DNA of 64,000 nt from Trichuris trichiura (taxonomy: Eukaryota > Nematoda > Enoplea > Trichinellida > Trichuridae): positions 6,758,001 to 6,822,000 of the forward strand of contig JBAJFE010000014.1 in assembly GCA_037903355.1 (NCBI GenBank), in the 5' to 3' direction. This document shows positions 21,572 through 34,300 of the stretch, piece by piece; the first letter of the stretch is position 1; each line of letters starts with the position of its first letter. The translations under genes and the position numbers were made by a program. Below the pieces are notes generated by a model. The model was not told where the DNA came from and searched no databases. It saw only the letters and a program-made list of their open reading frames with translations.

Positions 21572-22020
21572 TGTTACGGGGGCGCCGGAAGTTGAGGCGG
21601 CTAGGTCATAGCGTAATCTGCCGCTCTACAGCGTCATAACAGGTTACTAGCGGCACAACGGGAGGGACATTGTCGGCAGGGTAATTGAACACGTGCTGAG
21701 TTGTTGGCGCGCCAGCACAATGGAGCTTGCAGGCGTTCGATACTGCATAACCCAAAAGGTGCCACGAACACGCGTTATGTTAAGGTTTAGGCTTAGGCTA
21801 GGGCAGAGCAGGATGGCCGGCACAGTTATAGCTCGCACTTGGAAACAATTGCCAGAACGGGCAACTGTTTCCAGGTGTTCATCGTTCTTCTGGTAATGCG
21901 CATCGTTCGCATCACTGCGTAGTGAACAATGGCTTAGGTCACCCATTGTTCAGGCGACGCAATAATCCCCACTTGACCTTTTTTGAAGTTTCCGTCTCCA
22001 CTTCCGGCGCCCCCGTAGCA
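21572..22020. mobile_element. 449-bp MITE with GC-rich terminal repeats, TA target
   Basis: Termini TGTTACGGGGGCGCCGGAAG and the near-complement ending CCCCCGTAGCA, with TA immediately outside both ends. It sits inside the C-terminal part of Tigger A. No coding capacity is recognised. Confidence 0.75.
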
Positions 22021-22449
22021 TAAAAGACCCGCGTCATCTCCTGCGTTACTTTGCTTTTACGCTCATTCCCACTTCGCCTAGTATGGATTGGAAGATTGCT
22101 TGCGGGTCAGTTTCGGTAGAACTGGTCGCCTCATCATCTATTGCAACGAAATTTTTGAAATCTACTCTTTCAATCTCTGCCTCGCGAGTCAGACTATTAG
22201 CCTGCAGATCGACATCACCTTCTTCGTCTCTGATAAATTCAGCTCTCCTAAAGCACTTAATCATTGCCTCCGGTTGAACCTTATTCCAGGAAGCATTGAT
22301 CCAAAGTACTGCGTCCAAAGCATTAACGGACGCAGCAATCGAAATCGCTCCCACAGATGAACTGGTGACTTCTGATTTGCTAATGACCCACTGCAGAAGA
22401 TAGCTCCTGTATTTCGCTCTAAATGTCGTAATTACACTCTGATCTAGAG

Positions 22450-23781
22450 CAGTATTTCCCACGGTGGGGCCGGTGCCCCACCGGGGGGCCCAAAACGCTA
22501 AGGGTACCCTTGGGGGATCCATTTGAGCTGTGTGGAGCACATGCCCAACCTGGGTCATCGTGTTGAAGTGCATAAGAAGATACGGTCCGAGGGTCAGGTA
22601 TTGTGCGTACTGGTTAAGATAACGTTTCATGCTATGCGTGATGCCGGTTACGCCCCACTCCACCACATGAACCAATCACCGCTTGTGAAAATGATCATTC
22701 AGAACACGCGGCATAAAGGACCGCAGGTTTGACACCGCGACCTTCCCGGCGTAGCGTTGAGTAAGGGGAGCTTTCTGCTGAGAAGCATTGAGCGCAGAGC
22801 AAATAATTCACATCAGAGAATAGTTGCCCGCGTTATCAGAATGCGCCATAGTTTCTGCGATATACAGTAGAACCTCCATAAGTTGACCACCCAAGGGACC
22901 GAGAAAAACTGGTCAACATAGGAGGTTGTCAACGTATAGAGGTTGTCCTTGTGCTTATTAACGTGCGGACTAACCAAGCGGTCAAAATTCGGTTAACTTA
23001 GGGAGGTGGTCGACATAGAGAGGTGGTTAACTTCAGAGGTTCTACTGTATTTGCACCTGATTTACGATTCAACCAGCAATTAGCGCGTGTTGGCATAGCA
23101 ATGACTCTACTTTACAATTCTGTCGACGATTACCATCTTTTGCCCCACCTCTGTCAAAGGTCGACTCCCTTTTTATTTCCCTTTCTTTCGTCGCGTCTAC
23201 TTCCACATAGCTACAATGCAAGCATGCGCGTTAGCGACAGGGATTTGCGTGCGTTGCTCACGCGATTTCTGCAAACGCTTTGTCTGCACGGTTGCTTTTC
23301 TCCTACGCTCACTCCAGTTTCGCAAGAGATGTCACTGCAAAACGAAAAGATTTCACTGCAAGAAGAGCTGCTGGAGTTGCAGTCGAACGTGGAGTTGAAG
23401 GGGTGCGCTGAAAAAGTTACTGATTTGTCTTCCCTCGTCGAGTCTAGTGGAGCGCGCATTTAGTATTGTTACGGACCTAGTGACGAAGAAACGCAGTCAC
23501 CTGCAAACAGTCAGACGCGGCGATCTGCGTCTGCGAATTACCTCGATCGAGCCCAACATCGGCAGGCTATTTCGGTCGTATCTGGGCGAGCCAAGCAGCT
23601 CTTGTTGACTTCTCAAAAAATAGTTTGCAGAAATAAATCTGTTCATCTGTAGTTGACCTTCAAAGCGTTGAAACCATTTCAGCCAATCAGTGCGCTGAAT
23701 TTGGCCAATCAGAATAGGGGACCTAGACGCTCGGAAAAGTTCTCAGGGGAGCCCAAACAGCTTTCCGTTTGAGAAAAACTG
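22450..23781 (+). pseudogene. hAT element with ZBED-type transposase C-terminus, nested in Tigger A
   Basis: Left terminus CAGTATTTCCCACGG, right terminus TTTGAGAAAAACTG. The flanking octamers ATCTAGAG and ATCTAGAC match at 7 of 8 positions. Near 23330-23580 the plus strand encodes, across one frame change, the hAT C-terminal dimerisation region (LQEELLELQSNVEL, then LVERAFSIVTDLVTKKR and GDLRLRITSIEP), as in ZBED5/SCAND3-like proteins. The N-terminal zinc finger and most of the catalytic region are missing. It is interrupted by a 185-bp MITE. Confidence 0.8.
22865..23049. mobile_element. 185-bp Tigger-type MITE nested in the hAT
   Basis: Termini CAGTAGAACCTCCATAAG and AGAGGTTCTACTG, with TA on both sides. 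The interior is nearly all shared with the end of Tigger A (GTGCGGAC, AACTTAGGGAGGTGGTC). It represents little more than the two ends of the parent. Confidence 0.8.
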
Positions 23782-25249
23782 ATCTAGACGCTGAGTTACT
23801 CAGGAAGTGTTTGGAGGCACAAACTTCAACGTCACGTTTCTGAGGTGCCTCACGCGGGGATGGCTCGTACAGTTGTCGCTTCATCTGACGGTCGACACTT
23901 CTTACCCACTCCTCGAATATGGCGGCTGTCGTCCAGGCCCATTTATTTGATCTCTTAGTGATAAGGAGATCGTCAGATCTCAGGTTCCTAAATGCGTGGG
24001 GTTTCGCCGATTTACCAATGACCAATGGCTTCAACTTCTCCTCAGTTGCGCTAGAGCAAAAAAGCACAATGAAACGTTCTTTGGAGAGCTTCCCGCGTTT
24101 GCATTTGTCGCCTTTTACCACAAGGCTTCTATCAGGCATAGCCTTGAGAAACAAGCCGCACTCACCAGCATTGAAAATGTCTTCCTTAAAGCCATTGCCG
24201 ACATGACGAAACTTCGCGATGAAGTTTTTCTAGACCTCGACGGGAACTTCGCTAGATTCGCCGCACAAGACTTTCCAAGAAATCTTACAACGGAGTTTGA
24301 ACGTCTCGAGCGAACCGCTTGATGCTTGGAGACCTGTCAACCCTAATTCCAGGGCGAACCTTCTAGCAACTTCCTGGATCATTGGGCCAGAGATCCCTCC
24401 ATTAGTTGCTTTCATTTGCTTAAACCAGTTTAGCGTTGCTACACTGACTTAGTCGAGAGAGGTTCTCCTCCTTTTTCACCGCACGTCTCCGCTTTCCTTC
24501 TCATATCCTTCCGAAATACTCACGTTTATGTTTCTCGACGTTGCAAACGGTAGTGTTGCTGACATGAAACCGTTCCACTGTCTTCCATTGACTGTTGGTT
24601 TCGAGAAAGTGGAAAACATCCACTTTTTCCCACAGTGCCGACACTCTCAATTCTTTCCGTTCAGCCATAGTGCAGACGTTAACCAGCTTGGTATCTACTA
24701 CTGCGTAAGCTGAAGTATCTTTACTCGCGAAGACACGTCTCACACAGGTGCAGCAAAGCGAATGAATAGAATTGAGCTCGACGCGAAAGAATAAAAGTAG
24801 GCTCGATTCGTCACTTTTTGCACCATGGGAGAATGCTGCCGACGCCTAGGTTGGAGGTCGTTTAAACGAGAAAACGCGCAAGCTGTACCGGCAAACATGA
24901 AAGAAGCATTGTCAAAGTGACGTAACCGGTTCTCTCTCCAAGAACATCCAATGCACGGTCATGAAAAACTGCTGACTTTGAGTAATAGATAGCACATTCA
25001 GGCACTGACGGTTAACAAATCCTAGCGACTAGGATACAGAGCAAACTAGCATTTAAATCCATACACCACATCACGGTTAAAGCGGTCAACTTCCTATTTA
25101 CGGAGGTGGTCAACGTATAGAGGTTGTCCTTGCGCTTATTTACGTGCGGACCAACCAACTTGTCAAAATTCGTTCGACTGGAGGGGCGGTCAACATAGAG
25201 AGGTGGTCAACTGTGGAAGTTCCACTGTATTTATGTATTTATTTATGGG

Positions 25250-26030
25250 AAATAATAGTATCGAGAGATTTGCGAACGCTGGTTGGCAAATTGAATAAGG
25301 TATCGTTTGCTACAAAGAAATAGACGAAGGAATACAGGAAAGTATTGAAACGAAACTTGATGCCTTCCTAAACGAGCCTATGCGTTGTTAGTTATCCATC
25401 AGCGTATCGTTCCTTCCATCAAGCAGGCAAAAACGTTGATGCAGTCGTCGCTGTGTCATAACTATCTCAAGAATATCAGGTAAATACATGGAACGGATCA
25501 GTGACCTTCCGTTTATGTGGGTGCATTTATGTAGTTGCCATATATGGATTTCTATCTTACTAACTCTAAAACAGAATTGCTGTATTATAAAGTAGGTTTT
25601 TAAGACATGATTTCTTTCAACGATAAGCTAATCAAAAGGTGTAACCGTATTAAGTATGGCTGCGCGAACTCTTGACGTTCAATAAGTTCTAATCTTCAGT
25701 GTAGGTTCGTTACAGTTCCTCGTATCTGTTTCGCCGTGACGGCGTCCCACCATGCCTTTGCTGAAATCTGTTCAAAATTGGGAGTTTAGCTTCATCTTAC
25801 GCGTATGCCTAAGCTTAAAAGTATACCAATGACGGCACTGAATCAACATTTAGCCAACGGGGAGCAATAGCGAGACTCACAATCAGGAAACCGTCTCCGC
25901 CCGACTGGGCATTAAACGCATTGACTAGGCGTCTCGACTTGCGATGGGACGGTTGGAACGAAAGAGCACTGTCAGTCGGGTACCCCCTCTACTTTACAAA
26001 TAAGCTTTCTGCAAATTGCAATTCGATTAT
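25250..26030 (+). repeat. Dispersed non-coding repeat, copy 2
   Basis: Same order of conserved islands as 13780-14640, including TGTAGTTGCCATATA and GGCGTCTCGACTTGCGATGG. It begins directly after the terminus of Tigger A. Confidence 0.55.
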
Positions 26031-27033
26031 ACATTTTTAAAAAGCTCACGTTTAACGTCCTAGGAAAGCTTGCTAGAATATCTCCTGTAGCGGGCGCGAC
26101 CGCCCTTGTTACTTAAGCATCAGAAAAAGGATACCGTAAAGCATACCTATCTATTGAGTACCGAGTACTGTCGTTCATTGCATTCTGACTGCCGTGTGGA
26201 AGTAAACAGCTGCGTAAAGCTCTTACGGTCTCACTACACTCCCAAAGTTTGAATTAAACTCTAACGCTCAGCCCTCCTGAGAAATAAAGGATGAAACTAA
26301 GCGGTCCGTTCGCACGGGCCAAGCGCACAAAGACCCGTTCGTTCCAAGTGGAAAGCGCACTTCACATAAGGCAACATAGGAGACGAAATTAATTTTACCT
26401 CACAGAAGAAAAAAAGTCGGTCGGTTCACTTTATCCTGCCTAGATGTAACTGCATAGCGAATTTTTAACTTCTTGGACGTATTAACATTAATAGTACCGT
26501 GTCAACATTCAGCATGATGCGTCGTATTCAGGCTATCCGTACCACGGTGAGACAGCAGAAAACATGCATTTGATTATGAATTTCTTAACGTTGCTGGTAG
26601 CCAACGTTTTTCTGGTGTGAAAAAAAACTTTGGTTCCCACTTGTACATTGTACTGCACTCAGATATCTTGCCTTCTCCACCAAGCTTTAAAATATATGTA
26701 AACATATTATATCAGAAGCAGAAGATAATGTTCAGACGTTCTTGTGCATTCCGCCATTGAGACTTTCTTATTTATACAATAAGCGACAGAAACAAGTAAA
26801 AAGGTGCGATCAAAGAAGTCAACACTTGGAAACGGTTAGAAACAATCAAGCTAGAACGAAGGTTCGCAAAGAATTCATTATTTCGGCCACCTTGCCTAGG
26901 TGCGCTGCTACTAGCTCACAATAGCAAACAGCAAAATGGCCTAGATGTCAGAAGTCTGAAGGTAGACTGTTCAACGCTCAGTATGGTCACACGGAAGAGG
27001 TGCCGTAACCGATCTGAAAAATAATATTAAGCA
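26031..27033. other. Intergenic, downstream of the peptidase gene
   Basis: No recognisable gene or repeat. It should contain the 3' untranslated region of the minus-strand peptidase gene near 27000. Confidence 0.35.
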
Positions 27034-28355
27034 TTAATCATGCTGAGGGTAATGAACCGATTCTTTGTGCGTCAGGCATTCCGTCTTGATGTCCAAAGCC
27101 TGACAGAAAAAGTTGTATTCACCATCGAGAGCGGTTCTGATGTTACTATCGGTGCGATAGCCGTGCCCTTCTCCTGAAGCAATATATATCTCCTATTCGT
27201 AAGCACACATTACATTTCACCTTCAAAAAGTATCAACGAAGTCATCAGTCCTTTTCGCTTCAGCAGCTCATGCATACGTTTGATTTGATCGACAGGAACA
27301 ATCTAAGTTTATTAGGACGTTTTTGGCAAATAATGAAATGCATAGCAGTACTTTGTCGTCAGTTCCGTGGAAAAAGGCAACTGGTGCTCTTATTCGTTCT
27401 ATGAAATTTACAGGTGACCGTTCTCGATAAGTGGTTATATGATCAGGGTATGGCGCCACGAGGTTATCAAAGTAGTGCATTTCGTATTTACAGCTTGACT
27501 CTTGCAAAGCAACCAGGTCGCTAATGCCGTAATGACAAACACCAGCACTGAAAACATTTTTAAATGCCAAGGAGGCCAACACTACAAATCCTCCTGCTGA
27601 ACGGCCACTAATACACAGCATATTAGGGTCAACCTTGCCTTCCTCTGCAAGGTATACTGCCCCGCTGCAACAATCATCTACATCGTAAACCCCCAGCCTG
27701 ACAAAGAAAAAAAGAAAAACAGGAGCATTAGGCGATCTAATGAGTCACTTACTTGGATTTCAATAACTCGCGGTACTTTCTTCCATAACCGCTCGAGCCT
27801 CTGTAGTCAACATTTAATACAGCAAAGCCTCGGCTGGTGTAGTACTGAACACGTAAGTCTAAAGAGCGACCGCAACGACTGGTTGGCCCACCGTGAGCAA
27901 GCACAAGCAAAGGGGGTAAAGAGCCTCGCAAAGGTTTGTACAGAGGGTTCTAAAAAAATTAAAAGCAAAACCCATCTGACCTGCAAGTTTACGTACGACT
28001 GGGTTGTAAAAATAACCGTATATCGTTATTGGTTGTCCATCTTCTTCACTTTCACTCAAAGCAGGAGGAAAGGCGATCAACTCGGGGACGCTAATCAACG
28101 TTGCATCTAATTCTTCATGAACACGTTCAATTACATCAGTCTGAAATTACGCCAGCGTACTTGGTGAAACACAATGCGCTGCTCACTAACCACACCATAA
28201 AGTACATTCCAACGGATGACTGCTTGAAATTTAGTAGCATCTGATGCGATGCAATATATGCATCTGTCTTGGCCAAAAGCAATGTAGGAATGCTCAAAAT
28301 ATCCTGTTTCTTGACGATAGCAAAGATCTGACTTTCTATTAACTATATTAAGCTC
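27034..28355 (-). CDS. S9 peptidase exons 8-13: last blade and catalytic hydrolase domain
   Basis: Exon 8 (28355-28194) and exon 9 (28140-27997, with [11 protein letters not shown]) finish the propeller. Exon 10 (27949-27753) has [28 protein letters not shown]. Exon 11 (27697-27352) has DVDDC, nucleophile [16 protein letters not shown] and AFFHGTDDK. Exon 12 (27302-27221) and exon 13 (27173-27034) add the catalytic His in GEGHGYR and the stop. Introns 10-12 are about 50 nt. The exon 9 donor could be at 27997 or 28000; both keep frame. Confidence 0.93.
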
Positions 28356-31300
28356 CTGAAATGCAACAAAATGAAGTCAGCAAAACGCAGTATGAGCATA
28401 CGTAAGATCGAATTATTAAAAGTCTCAACAGATCTTTACGCAGTTGTTATTTATCGAAGCAACCCGTGAGTTATCGTAAAAGAATTTTTGGTAACGTTTT
28501 TCACAGCTAACAGGGCTTGCCTTGCCATCCAGGCACCGAGTCAAGTGATACGCGGTCATTTTTTAGAACATGTGCTGTAAAGCAGTCAGTCTACTTCACA
28601 TATTTTGGTTTTACTTTGATTTGTTCTGCCTGTAGCAGACAGAAATCTACCATTTTTTGTTCCATCATGAATTTGCACTGGTCTAGCCATTTTAGCAACT
28701 CAGACAATTGTATGGAGATTCTTTCTGCTGTTCTTTACATTTTTAACATCGCTGTCATTCGCACTCTCATCTTTCCTCTCTCCTAATGATAACCCAGCCT
28801 GCATTATTTCTGAGTCGCTATAATGACGAACAGTACTTGTAATGCTTCCTAAGCTTATACAGTTTTCAACAGAGTTTCATCTATCTCTGATACAACTTCC
28901 TTGCCAACAGGGGTTAGTCAAGTGCTCCGCTAAGAAAAGCAGTTCATGCACAGCCTTTTGCTAATTGGTCCGGGAACGCTTGTCGAGATGGATATGCGGC
29001 TGCTGGATTAGTAAAACCCATCCGTACTTGAAATTCTTATTCGACGCCTCTTCTACAAGACCAATGTTTGCAACATGGAAGTTCAGTAAGATAGGTCATT
29101 TTTTGAAACGCGGCTCGTGAATTGCAAGCAGACGAAAAGATCCCGCCAGATACATTCCCTAGCTTCTCAACACTTTATTCAGTCATACTGTATTTCGCAG
29201 ACCATTAACAAAGAGAAGACTAACTTTAAAAGAAGCCATATCATTAGAGCATTTACGAACATTTAAACACCAAAAGCTAACGGATATCAAAGCAGGTTTA
29301 TGCAGTTTAAACTTCGTGTGTTAAACACTGGAAGAGATGCACCGCCAGCTGAAGCTTTATTAAGGTTGCATTCTGAAGAAAACTTTTGCAACATCGTCTT
29401 TCGATTCTGTGACTTACTTAGAGGGATGAAAATGCTTATTCAGTCTCAAGCAAATAACAGGGAGCTTCAACGACAGTACCTCCTCGACTTCAGCGTCAAA
29501 TGCATGAATGGGTAAATGGACGCCGCCACGATAAGGATATCTCCATTCATTCGTATACTTGACGCTGAGTTCTGGGCTAGAGCTATTCGAAAAGTTTCCC
29601 TGTTATCCACATAGTACTCAACAAGCGGTTTCAGTTCAGCAGTAAACGTTGAAAATATGACGTTTGGGTCAGTGTACTAGTTCAAAATAGATAAGCACAA
29701 TGGGAAAAATACGAAATTCCAGAGAAGTATGTTAAAATTAAAATTCAACGGTCTGTTTAAATATACCAACAAGAAGGCTTATACTGGGCTAACATGCGCA
29801 AACAGTAGTACATAAGATTATGTCATCTTTGGGTAGAAATTACTAAATAGTGAATTGGATCATGCAGTGCTTATTGTCTACAAAGCGCGCCAAATTTGCG
29901 CAACAGCAAGCAATGATCAGAAGCATTCGAAAAATTCCTACAGATTGCTACTGCTCAGACATTTGATAAACAGTAGGCAAAAAGAGGAGATTATCAACTG
30001 GCTTTTGTCTGCTCTATTTTCTTTATCACTGCATTCAAACAAACGTAATGCGCAACCAATAAGTGGGCAAGAAAGACTTTCGTTTTACGAAAAGGAGTTG
30101 AAACGGAAAGCTCGTTTTTCCTTCTTCAGTTACGTTGGAGGGAGTTAATTCGTCCGTGCTTAAAATGCGATCATTCGTACTTAAAATATGTAGAAATATG
30201 CGATCTTGTTAGTTTAAAGGACGTATATCAGGTTAGATGTATTTCTATATTCCATTTAAAGACAATATGAATGAAGCAATTGGCAAACGCTTCCTTACCC
30301 CGTCGCAGATTATGGCTAAGTCGCCTGTGCCTGTTCGGTCAAAAGAGTAAGCACTTTCACCCAGCTGCCATTGGGGGCCACCAACTTCCCTGTCGATAGG
30401 CGTTAAGTTCTTGTGCGCACCTACGCAACACGGGCGATTGTTAAGTGTGCATATGCACAGTTTGCGGAATTATAATACCTATACTACTATACTTGTATAG
30501 ATTCCACCAATTGGATTCGTCAGATATGAAGTACAACTCACCATCTTCGGAAAACTTTGGTTGCATGTAACTGGTGCCAGCCGTGGAAAGAATCTTCAAA
30601 GAATACGAAAAATGTGTGAAATATGTACAAAAATATAAAGACTTTTTTGTGCATTAAACTTTTCCTAATCCAAGAACAAACTTGTAACCAATCTTTCACT
30701 ATTGGGAAAGCTCTTATCTATGGCACACAGAAATTTTTAGAATCCCAATGAAAAGATTGGACTTCATTCCATTTATTAACGTAGCATGTCCTTTAAGATC
30801 GATTCTTACTTGAAAGAATTATGAAGTTTCCCGATCTTGCCTGACGCCAAAAATTACGTAGTTATTTTAAATAAAAATCGTTCTTACAGGATACGCTGTC
30901 GCAATTTAAAAAAATGAAATTTTGCGCTCCTTGAAAAACGATTTGTCTTAAAAATTAATGAACAGCTATAATCTATTGTTCTACCGCAAGCATTCACCGT
31001 TTTGTTACCTTTCTTGCCGCGCCAGAGGTAGTGGAACCATCTTCTGCTAAGTTGGCCATCCATAATTCAGTAGCATCCCAAGGCTGCAAATAATCACTGC
31101 AGTTAATTTTTAAAAAAGACGGTCAATTTACCATGTTCGGAAAATTCCACTGCATCCAAACTATTGACTTCCCGTTTGAAGAAACTTGTGGCCCACTGTA
31201 AAAATCGGCTCCATCAGCCTACAATCAGCGCTAAATTCAGATAATGAAGGCAGAAAATATCAATCTCTTTAAATTGTAGTCGCACAGCAATACTATAATG

Positions 31301-34300
31301 TAAAACAAGCAAGAGAAAACATGTCAAGCAATAAGATAGTCAAAATTACACAGTAAAACGAAGATCAAATTTCAGAACTCAACTTAACGCTGATTCATAA
31401 GAAAGAAATATTAGTTTCAGGACAGCATGAACACACAAGAATCAAAAAATAGGAGTGGTAACAGACTAAATTAGAACTTAAACGAATCCTGATTCAAGGT
31501 ACATTCCAGAAAGCAAAACTACATTCCTATACAAGGGTGATTTGAGTCGTTTTGACTAACAATGGTTTGGGTTTAAGGTGAAGTTCAGCGAAAACCTTAT
31601 TTCGAGTTTTGTACTTTGTTACTTTTCACGTCAGCGATAAGCCATACGGTGCGACGTTGGGCGGGGATAAGAAACGAAAGCTCAATGAATCACTGAGCAG
31701 GCACCTTAGAATGAATGTGCACTCCAAGCGCGAGAGATTCAAAGGAGCTGACAAGCGTGTATGGGGCATGTACCACTTGATACGGAGGATAAAATGCCGT
31801 AACGAAGTAAACTGTAAAAGCAAAACTGAACAACTTCCTGAAAAAGTTGCACTCGTTAAAGTGACCCTCCACATAGAGAAAGGGATCCCTTGACCATTGT
31901 CTGCAAAGCAGACATGTCAAAACGAAAGTCCTATGAGAACCATACGAACGACTAATCGAAGTCATTTAACGAAAATTACAGCTGAATAATTTTATTTCTT
32001 AAAATTAGAAACAATGCGCATATAAATGGTTTCACCATATTCATGGATGCAAAATAACGAACCAGTTTAACAAAGGAACGAAATTTTAAACGGCAATATG
32101 GACTTGTATGCAACAACAAGAACAAATACATCGCGCAAAAATCCCAGCTGCTTTAAATGAACATTTATTTTCGACTACTGAATCACATTTCGAAGAATTC
32201 TTTACGCGGACCACAGTTTGATTCGCGAAAGGCTGTGTTTGGCAGGCCTGCTGTAGAGGGTCGCGACAAGTCTAGTACCGTCAATGTCCAGAAACAAAGA
32301 CGAAAGGAAAAAGCGCTAAGGCGTGTTGCCAGAGAATGTAGCGTTTCCTCGGATCACTAACGAATAACGTCGCGACAAAGAAGAGGCACTGCAACGTGCT
32401 GAATGGTACACATCAAAGATATTCATGGGATTTGCGGCAATTACGCGGTATAATTTGCCTATAAGCATAATACAGGCCGCCCTCGTTATCCGCGGGATTC
32501 TATACAACGCCGTTCGTCCAGCGTGAAATAGTGACGTCATCTTTTCACAAAAACATGCTCACCGCTGGCTGGCATTATAGTTGCAGTCATGTCGTTGCCT
32601 GCCTGAGCAGCAGCGTGATCGTTTGCCCGGACGCGAAAGACTTTTTCTGCCTACAACGCTCTAACCGTGCGCAATGCTAATGAGGCCTTGTCATTTTTCT
32701 GATTGTTCTTTATTGCTTCTTGCGCGTTCTCGAGCCTATTCGCCGTGCGCAAACATCAGTCTCCCTGCAGCGTGGTAGGTCTGAACTTTCGCGTCGTTTA
32801 ACTGGTGTTGCATAAGAGGATGGCTGACAAAAGGCAAGTAAGTGAACGGAGCGGTTCCTCTAGGGCAGGGGTGGGGAACTTTTTTGGTGCCGCGGGCCGT
32901 TTAGACGTTTATAAGACCGTTCTCGGGCCGTACAGCGTATTTAAACGAAAAACAGCCTGCTTTATTTGCACGTATGTTTATTAAGTCACCCCTAATGGGA
33001 TGCTTGGAACTGCTTTTCCCTGGCGAGGAAAGTCCGAGATAAAAGGCAGAATTTTGAGACAATTCTGCAACCCAGTTGTAAAGAACATAATTGCAACTGC
33101 AGAGAACGAAATAACTTTTTTGTACTTCGAAGACGTATATGACAGGCGACCGGCGCAAACTGTTGAGAACGATAGCAAGAGAAGGCGAGAACTACGCCAG
33201 TGACTACTGAGAGCAAAAAAGCAGAAGTGCTCTAGCATGCTGGACAGTCGTTATCTCGAACAAAGCAATGGTCCACGCTACTTACGCGCGCACACACACT
33301 ATAGTGGCGCCTACTGCTTGTCAGCGAGGATTAACAATGTCGGTTAGTGGACAGAGAGCTGTCAGCAATGCAGTCTTCCGAGCCAGCCTGACACTCCCTG
33401 CTTGTTACGCAAGGTTTATGTTCTTACTAAGATTCACATAAAATACGTTTATCGCTTTATGAAAAATAACTTTCTACAATCACATTTCACTGAATCTCGC
33501 ATCCATGTGCGGTTGCCCCAGCGCGTGGGCGGAAAATGGCCTCGCGGGCCGGATGGAATGGCTTTGCGGGCCGTATCCGGCCCGCGGGCTGGACGTTCCC
33601 CACCCCTGCTCTAGGGCATAGTTTCTCAACCTTTTTTGCCCCACGGCCCCCTAGGCTTTTTCAGAGCCCACTAGGGCCCCCTGGACTCGCCAGGACCCCC
33701 AGATGGCCCCCTTGTCTGTTAGTGCCCACAGCTTTCTTGCTTTGGCCGCTCCTGTCGCGCAGCCTAGAGTCCGCGTGAATAATAGAAAAGGACCACTATA
33801 AATGCTGTTTGTTCAGCGCATACCAGGGAGAAAAGAATGGAAGGGTACGCTTCTATGAGTCGGCGCCTTTATGAGTCGAGGGAAAAAGTGGGGAATGTGC
33901 GACGGAAAAGAGGTAAGTACGGGAATACCGGGTGCTATTGTGTTACGAACGGTCGGATGGAATGAGTTGTTCTGGAGTTCCGTTCCCCAAAACTGAAGTT
34001 CACGGCGCTTCTTGAACTGCATGAGAAGGAGTAGAATAACATGTTTTTATGGGTTGATAGAAGGGTGTGCAGATGGAACACATTTCTACGAACTGCTCCC
34101 TACCGAAAGGCCAAGGACTTTTTAGAAGCACGCAATGCACAGAGACTTTTCAGAAGCATACCGGGCAGGAGGGAATGTAAAAGCATGTTTTTTATTGGCT
34201 CCTAGAGAAGAAAGATAACGTCAAAGCGTGCTGACTTTGCAATGGAACATTTTCCGTTAGGCTGTCAACGCCTTCCCGTTAGTGACAAATAGGTCCACTG

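Larger units (their letters stand above)
21138..25227 (-). pseudogene. Tigger-type transposon A: decayed transposase with three nested insertions
   Basis: DDE transposase of the pogo/Tigger group, read on the minus strand. N-terminal helix-turn-helix near 24743-24501 (MAERKELRV...), CENP-B-like second DNA-binding domain near 24415-24230 (ATNGGISGPMIQEVARRFAL), DDE core at 24190-23790 (KCKRGKLSKERF, PLVIGKSAKPHAF, FEEWVRSVDRQMKRQ) and C-terminal part 22440-22030. The first catalytic Asp is lost: FNAGECGLF replaces the usual NADETGLF. Several frameshifts are present. The 5' terminus TTCCACTG with TA is at 25227-25229; the 3' terminus is eroded next to AT repeats. Without the insertions the element is about 2.3 kb, normal for Tigger. 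Confidence 0.85.

Noticed and set aside
21775..21800. Telomere-like TTAGGCT stretch
   Set aside because: Only three imperfect units inside a TA-flanked MITE; not a telomere or an internal telomeric array.
22046..22675. 209-codon minus-strand open frame
   Set aside because: Its first half is hAT terminal sequence and its second half is the Tigger A C-terminus. The join at the insertion point is accidental.
31609..31893. 94-codon plus-strand open frame as a nested gene
   Set aside because: Open on both strands, with no motif, splice context or repeat match.
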